A DNA stretch of 6,181 nucleotides from Pseudomonadota bacterium (lineage in GTDB: Bacteria > Pseudomonadota > Alphaproteobacteria > Rhizobiales > Xanthobacteraceae): assembly GCA_023390695.1 (NCBI GenBank), contig JAEWCJ010000357.1, positions 1-6,181 of the forward strand, given 5' to 3'. This document shows, one piece after another, positions 1-6,181 of this stretch; within the stretch, counting starts at the first letter, position 1, and every line of letters starts with the position of its first letter. The position numbers were made by a program, and so were the translations under genes. The notes beneath the pieces were generated by a model. That model saw nothing but the letters and a program-made list of their open reading frames with translations. It was not told the DNA's origin and ran no database searches.

Positions 1-258
1 AACGCCATCGGCTCGGCGCTGGTCTCCGTGACCGCCTTCGGCCTGACCACGGCGACCAGCTACGCACTGTCGGGGCTCGTGGACTGGCGGCTGGCGGCGA
101 CCTTCGTCGCCGGCGGCATCCTGGGCGGGGTATTCGGCATCGCCCTGACGCAGCGCCTCGCCACCTACAAGCGCGCGCTGTCGCTCACCTTCGCCGCGAT
201 CGTGATCTCGGTCGGGCTCTCCATGAGCTATGGCGCGCTCAGCGCCGCCCTGCGCTGA
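1..258 (+). CDS. TauE/SafE-family membrane permease, C-terminal fragment
   Basis: Only the last 85 codons are in the window; the 5' part lies to the left. The frame is open from base 1 and ends at TGA 256-258. The visible protein is almost entirely hydrophobic, with three likely membrane segments at fragment residues about 3-22, 30-48 and 61-82, separated by short loops with Trp-Arg and Arg-Ala-Thr-Tyr-Lys. The opening NAIGSALVSVTAFG matches the start of the second repeat half in TauE/SafE proteins (typically NAIGTSL...), and the GG-rich helix GGILGGVFG is also typical. Family members export or import sulfite, sulfoacetate or other small organosulfur anions, but the substrate cannot be read from this fragment. 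A GTG at 28 is internal, not a start. The gene converges on argC with 7 bp between the stops. The family call is fairly sure; the function is open. Confidence 0.8.
   Translation, partial: NAIGSALVSVTAFGLTTATSYALSGLVDWRLAATFVAGGILGGVFGIALTQRLATYKRALSLTFAAIVISVGLSMSYGALSAALR
239..258. terminator. Possible hairpin between convergent genes
   Basis: TCAGCGC (239-245) and GCGCTGA (252-258) form a perfect 7-bp stem with a 6-nt loop, ending exactly on the stop codon of the permease gene. It could act in either direction for the tail-to-tail genes. Neither strand has a T-run after it, so a Rho-independent terminator is not proven; it may be chance in GC-rich coding sequence. Confidence 0.25.
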
Positions 259-265
259 CGCTGCG

Positions 266-1324
266 TTATGGGAACAGCGCCACCTGCTCGAGGCCCATGA
301 TCTCCGGATAGCCGAGCACCAGATTCATGTTCTGGATCGCCTGGCCGGACGCGCCTTTCACCAGATTGTCGAGCGCCGAAATGACAATGGCGCGACCGGG
401 AATGCGATCCTTCGCCACCCCGATGAAGGTCATGTTGGAGCCGCGCACATGCCGCGTCTGCGGCGTCTCGCCGAACGGCAGCACATGCACGAACGGCGCC
501 TTCTCATAGAATTTCGTCAGGATCTCGTGCAGGTCTTCCGGCGTCTTGCCGCGCCGGCCGCGCACATAGATGGTGGAGAGAATGCCGCGGTTCATCGGCA
601 CGAGATGCGGCGTGAAGGTGACGATCACCTCCTTGCCGGCCGCCAATGAAAATTCCTGGTCGAGTTCGGCCATATGCCGGTGATGGCCGACGCCATAGGC
701 GTGGAAGCCTTCCGACACTTCCGAGAACAGCATCGCTTCCTTGGCCGACCGCCCGGCCCCGGTCATCCCCGACTTGGCGTCGATCACGATCTCGCCGGTC
801 TCGATCGCCTTGGCCTTGATCAGCGGCGTCAGCGGCAGTTGCGCGCCCGAGGTATAGCAGCCGGGATTGGCGACCAGCCGCGCGTTCTTGATGTCGCGCC
901 GGTGGATTTCCACGAGGCCGTAAACGGCTTCCTTCTGCAGCTCCGGCGCATGATGCTCATGGCCATACCATTTCGCGTAGGCTGCCGTGTCGCGCAGCCG
1001 GAAATCGGCGGAGAGATCGATCACCCGGGCGTCGGGTTTGACCGCGAAAATCTGGCTGATCACCTTTTGCGTGGTGGCGTGCGGCAGCGCACAGAAGATC
1101 AGGTCGAGCCCGGCGGTCTTCCAGTCGACGCTGTCGATCGACACCAGCGCCGGCAGATCATAGGGCGAGAATTGCGGGAAAACGCTGCGCATCTCCTGCC
1201 CGGCCTTGCGATCGGCGGTGAGCAGCGCGATCTCGACGCGCGGGTGCCGCAACAGCAGCCGCACCAGTTCCGAGCCGGTATAGCCTGAGGCGCCGAGCAC
1301 CCCGATCTTCGCCTTGGTCGCCAT
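266..1324 (-). CDS. argC: N-acetyl-gamma-glutamyl-phosphate reductase
   Basis: This cytoplasmic enzyme reduces N-acetylglutamyl-5-phosphate to N-acetylglutamate 5-semialdehyde with NADPH, the third step of arginine biosynthesis. The 352-residue protein is complete. An N-terminal Rossmann nucleotide-binding motif, GVLGASGYTG, lies at residues 8-17. The catalytic cysteine is Cys156 in NPGCYTSG (153-160), and the likely catalytic histidine is His217 in GVGHHRHMAELDQE (211-224). The SGMTGAGR segment (185-192) and the C-terminal NLVKGASGQAIQN (320-332) are also hallmarks of the family. The length fits the longer ArgC type. The ATG at 1324-1322 is preceded by GGAGGA (1335-1330) at 5-nt spacing, which fixes the start. 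No other arginine gene adjoins it, and the gene appears to have its own promoter and an unusual leader (see 1459-1566). All catalytic features are intact. Confidence 0.97.
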   Translation of the reverse strand: MATKAKIGVLGASGYTGSELVRLLLRHPRVEIALLTADRKAGQEMRSVFPQFSPYDLPALVSIDSVDWKTAGLDLIFCALPHATTQKVISQIFAVKPDARVIDLSADFRLRDTAAYAKWYGHEHHAPELQKEAVYGLVEIHRRDIKNARLVANPGCYTSGAQLPLTPLIKAKAIETGEIVIDAKSGMTGAGRSAKEAMLFSEVSEGFHAYGVGHHRHMAELDQEFSLAAGKEVIVTFTPHLVPMNRGILSTIYVRGRRGKTPEDLHEILTKFYEKAPFVHVLPFGETPQTRHVRGSNMTFIGVAKDRIPGRAIVISALDNLVKGASGQAIQNMNLVLGYPEIMGLEQVALFP

Positions 1325-1329
1325 GTCAG

Positions 1330-1335
1330 TCCTCC
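1330..1335 (-). promoter_or_regulatory. Ribosome binding site of argC
   Basis: On the minus strand GGAGGA sits 5 nt before the argC ATG, the strongest Shine-Dalgarno match in the window. A pyrimidine stretch in the leader (1422-1417, TCCTCT on the minus strand) could pair with all six bases, one as G-U, so the site might be masked in one leader conformation. The masking is inference. Confidence 0.8.
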
Positions 1336-1382
1336 GCCATGGGCTAGCCGCTTACGCGAGCCGCTGTATTCAATCAACCGGG

Positions 1383-1449
1383 CGCCGCCGGGGACATCAG
1401 AACCGCGAATTTCGGAAGAGGAAACGCCGCGGAGCCAGTGTCCGGCGGC
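1383..1449 (-). promoter_or_regulatory. argC leader region with mutually exclusive pairings
   Basis: Between the leader ORF stop and argC, the minus strand holds a hairpin: 5' arm 1449-1441 (GCCGC, bulged C, GGA), 7-nt loop 1440-1434, 3' arm 1433-1426 (TCCGCGGC), giving 8 pairs. Its 5' arm is also perfectly complementary over 8 nt (1449-1442) to 1391-1384. The Arg-codon run of the leader ORF can likewise pair with 1390-1383. These alternatives cannot form at once, which is the logic of an attenuator. No T-run follows any of them, so control would more likely act on translation or Rho access. GC-rich repeats make chance complementarity likely. Confidence 0.3.
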
Positions 1450-1458
1450 AAGGAGACG

Positions 1459-1530
1459 TTACGCGCGTGCGCGTTCCCGTGCCGCGAGGGCACGGCGGCG
1501 GCGGGAGATGAAAATGCGCATCGTCGTCAT
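1459..1530 (-). CDS. Putative arginine-rich leader peptide of argC (23 aa)
   Basis: A short ORF opens with ATG at 1530-1528 and closes with TAA at 1461-1459, 134 nt before argC. It begins MTTMRIFIS, then has four consecutive arginines at residues 10-13 (CGC CGC CGC CGT) and further arginines at 5, 18, 20 and 22: eight of 23 residues. The ATG lies about where transcription from the upstream promoter should begin, so the message could be leaderless; the rhizobial trpL leader peptide is a known example of that arrangement. Part of the coding stretch can fold as a 7-bp hairpin (1477-1483 with 1489-1495). A run of codons for the end product just before a biosynthetic gene is the classic mark of ribosome-mediated attenuation. 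No Shine-Dalgarno is visible. The main alternative is chance, because CGN codons arise easily in GC-rich DNA. Confidence 0.42.
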   Translation of the reverse strand: MTTMRIFISRRRRALAARERARA

Positions 1531-1537
1531 GGCGCGC

Positions 1538-1566
1538 CATATAGGACCGCGCCGGGCGGTCGTCAA
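1538..1566 (-). promoter_or_regulatory. Sigma-70-type promoter for the argC transcript
   Basis: On the minus strand a TTGACG -35 box (1566-1561) is separated by exactly 17 nt from a TATATG -10 box (1543-1538). This is the best promoter match I see in the window and points at argC. The predicted start is at 1531-1530, the A of the leader ATG being the nearest purine. The spacer is GC-rich and contains a small inverted repeat (ACCGC/GCGGT). The 5' untranslated stretch to argC would be about 206 nt. Confidence 0.7.
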
Positions 1567-1596
1567 TGCGCAAGCATATTCAAGGGCTTCAGAAAA

Positions 1597-1612
1597 TGTT
1601 TCACGTGAAAAA
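1597..1612. promoter_or_regulatory. parS-like ParB-binding palindrome
   Basis: TGTTTCACGTGAAAAA matches the chromosomal parS consensus TGTTTCACGTGAAACA at 15 of 16 positions, with the 12-bp core TTTCACGTGAAA perfectly palindromic. ParB-CTP clamps load at such sites to segregate origins, and alphaproteobacteria use this same consensus. It sits in non-coding, locally AT-rich DNA about 30 bp upstream of the argC -35 box. No parA, parB or gid gene is in the window. It could instead be an operator for another dyad-binding regulator. Confidence 0.55.
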
Positions 1613-1869
1613 ATTCCTATTACCGCCCTTCCCGGCTGCGCCGTGTGCCGCCCGCCGGGCCGCCTTTCCGGCATTGTCATGCTCGTAGAAACCCGGTTCC
1701 TCGGACGGCGAAGATGCGCGAGCATCCCTGGACGGCGGTTGCTCCGCACGCGAGCCTTCATTCCTCGCAGGCTCGCAACCGGACTGCACGCTTCAGGATC
1801 AACGGCATTCGCCCGGCCCCAAATCCGTCACTTTCCGCGTGACCCAATGCTCGACGGTGTGCTGTCAGC
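1613..1869. other. Intergenic stretch without a recognisable gene
   Basis: I find no credible coding region here; the open frames in it give low-complexity Arg/Pro/Ala-rich translations. It holds two stem-loops: ATGCTCG (1679-1685) with CGAGCAT (1719-1725), and GCGAGCC (1750-1756) with GGCTCGC (1770-1776). The octamer GGACGGCG is repeated at 1703-1710 and 1730-1737. An imperfect dyad, GTCAC-N7-GTGAC (1827-1843), lies about 50 bp before the next gene and could be an operator. A promoter for the rightward metal cluster should lie here, but I see no good -35/-10 pair. Confidence 0.5.
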
Positions 1870-1890
1870 GTGTTAAGCAGCCGCCCCCGC

Positions 1891-2274
1891 ATGGATTCAC
1901 ATCGCGTGACGATCGGACAAATTGCAAAACTGCACGGACTGAGCGGCCAGCTTGTGCGCCGCTGGGTCACCGTGTTTTGCATGGCACTATTTACGCTGAC
2001 GAATGTGGGTCATGCCGTGGCCTGCACCAAGGCGCATGTCCATGCGGCGATTGGCGATACGGTTGCCAGCACACCGGATGACGATGCAGGCGCAGCCAAG
2101 CAGACTGCCCCGAACGAAAATCATTGTCATGGCTGCATCGCCGTCTCGGTTCCCGCGGTCAGCGCCGATGCGTCCCCCCTTGTTGTCTCAACGCAGATAC
2201 TGTCCGCTGCTGACTATCGCGTCGATGCGGACCAGCGCCCGTCCGACCCTCCACCTCCCAAATCCCTGACCTAG
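1891..2274 (+). CDS. Small exported His/Cys-containing protein upstream of czcBA
   Basis: I do not recognise a named family. From ATG 1891 it has 127 residues. Arg-Arg-Trp at 23-25 is followed by a hydrophobic stretch (26-39) and GHAVA, then Cys45, which reads as a Sec signal peptide with cleavage near residue 44. The mature part has HVH (49-51), an acidic Asp-Asp-Asp patch (63-65), a compact HCHGC motif (78-82) that looks suited to metal binding, and a proline-rich tail (PPPPKSLT). Small proteins with a CHGC-like motif and Pro-rich end are, as I recall, often found ahead of Czc/Cus-type operons, so a periplasmic metal-binding role is plausible but inferred. The start is uncertain: GTG 1870, ATG 1891 and GTG 1954 are in frame, and none has a strong ribosome site. 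GTG 1954 would give the tidiest signal peptide (106 aa). Residues 7-25 resemble a MerR-type helix-turn-helix. Confidence 0.65.
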   Translation: MDSHRVTIGQIAKLHGLSGQLVRRWVTVFCMALFTLTNVGHAVACTKAHVHAAIGDTVASTPDDDAGAAKQTAPNENHCHGCIAVSVPAVSADASPLVVSTQILSAADYRVDADQRPSDPPPPKSLT

Positions 2275-2313
2275 AAGCCTGCGTCGCGCGTTGTCGCGCG
2301 CGATCACAGGCTT
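2275..2313 (+). terminator. Two-part stem-loop directly after the stop codon
   Basis: AAGCCTG (2275-2281) pairs with CAGGCTT (2307-2313). Inside it TCGCGCG (2284-2290) pairs with CGCGCGA (2297-2303) around a 6-nt loop. The structure starts on the base after the TAG at 2272-2274. No T-run follows, so it may be a partial terminator or a 3'-end stabiliser that sets the level of the small gene relative to czcBA. Confidence 0.45.
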
Positions 2314-2353
2314 GTACGCCGCGGTCGACGCAATCGTCATCGCGGAACGGCGC

Positions 2354-2400
2354 GCATGCTTGCGTGTCCGACATGGCGATTTCGAATCGCCAAAGCGTGC
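2354..2400 (+). promoter_or_regulatory. Nested hairpin in the czcB 5' leader
   Basis: TGGCGATT (2374-2381) and AATCGCCA (2385-2392) form a perfect 8-bp inverted repeat around TCG. An outer stem, GCATGCT (2354-2360) with AGCGTGC (2394-2400), adds 7 pairs including one G-U. The element ends 19 nt before the czcB ATG. As DNA, the inner 19-bp dyad could be an operator; as RNA, the nest could affect termination, processing or ribosome access. I see no clear promoter around it. Confidence 0.4.
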
Positions 2401-2419
2401 CTGGTCGTGAGATTTTCAG

Positions 2420-6181
<3,762 letters not shown>

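Noticed and set aside
230..649. Plus-strand open frames inside argC (230-649, also 674-1288).
   Set aside because: They are antisense to a gene with intact catalytic motifs and have no recognisable features.
1099..1377. A minus-strand open frame starting TTG at 1377 and overlapping argC out of frame.
   Set aside because: Mostly a frame-shifted reading of argC. Its first codons cover the argC ribosome site, and nothing supports translation.
1601..1789. A 62-codon minus-strand open frame upstream of the argC promoter.
   Set aside because: No homology recognised, and it runs through the parS-like palindrome and both stem-loops without a ribosome site.
1508..1876. A 122-codon plus-strand open frame in the argC-metal cluster gap.
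   Set aside because: Arg/Pro-rich translation without domains, running antisense over the argC promoter and through the parS-like site; no ribosome site. More likely non-coding.

Overview
The window is GC-rich with strongly GC-biased third codon positions. Its gene content (a 352-residue ArgC, a TauE/SafE permease, a CzcBA-type metal efflux pair) fits an alphaproteobacterium, most likely Hyphomicrobiales (Bradyrhizobium/Rhodopseudomonas/Xanthobacteraceae-like). That placement is inferred from protein style, not from a marker gene.

Layout. (1) Bases 1-258, plus: C-terminal end of a TauE/SafE-family membrane permease, converging tail-to-tail on argC with only 7 bp between the stop codons. (2) Bases 266-1324, minus: complete argC, arginine biosynthesis. 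(3) Bases 1325-1869: over 500 bp with no conventional gene but several signals. Reading leftwards toward argC are a near-consensus parS-like palindrome (1597-1612), a very good sigma-70-type promoter (TTGACG-N17-TATATG, 1566-1538) and, almost at the predicted transcription start, a 23-codon ORF with eight arginines, four of them consecutive. Downstream lie mutually exclusive GC-rich pairings and a good argC ribosome site. I read this as a possible arginine-responsive leader-peptide attenuator of argC. The right half of this gap (1613-1869) has two stem-loops and no recognisable gene. (4) Bases 1891-2274, plus: small exported His/Cys-containing protein of unknown function, whose predicted N-terminus resembles a MerR-type helix-turn-helix. 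(5) Bases 2275-2419: intergenic, with two separate RNA-type hairpins. (6) Bases 2420-3382, plus: czcB-like periplasmic adaptor. (7) Bases 3385-6181, plus: czcA-like heavy-metal RND pump, cut off by the window end after 932 residues.

How they work together. The small exported protein, CzcB and CzcA form a co-directional metal-resistance cluster. CzcA is the inner-membrane proton-driven pump, and CzcB links it to an outer-membrane channel that is not in the window. The intact D402/D408/E415 triad in transmembrane helix 4 points to divalent cations (Zn/Co/Cd/Ni) rather than Cu(I)/Ag(I). No metal regulator is present. argC and the TauE/SafE gene are functionally unrelated neighbours. The best candidate for something undescribed is the arginine-rich leader upstream of argC.
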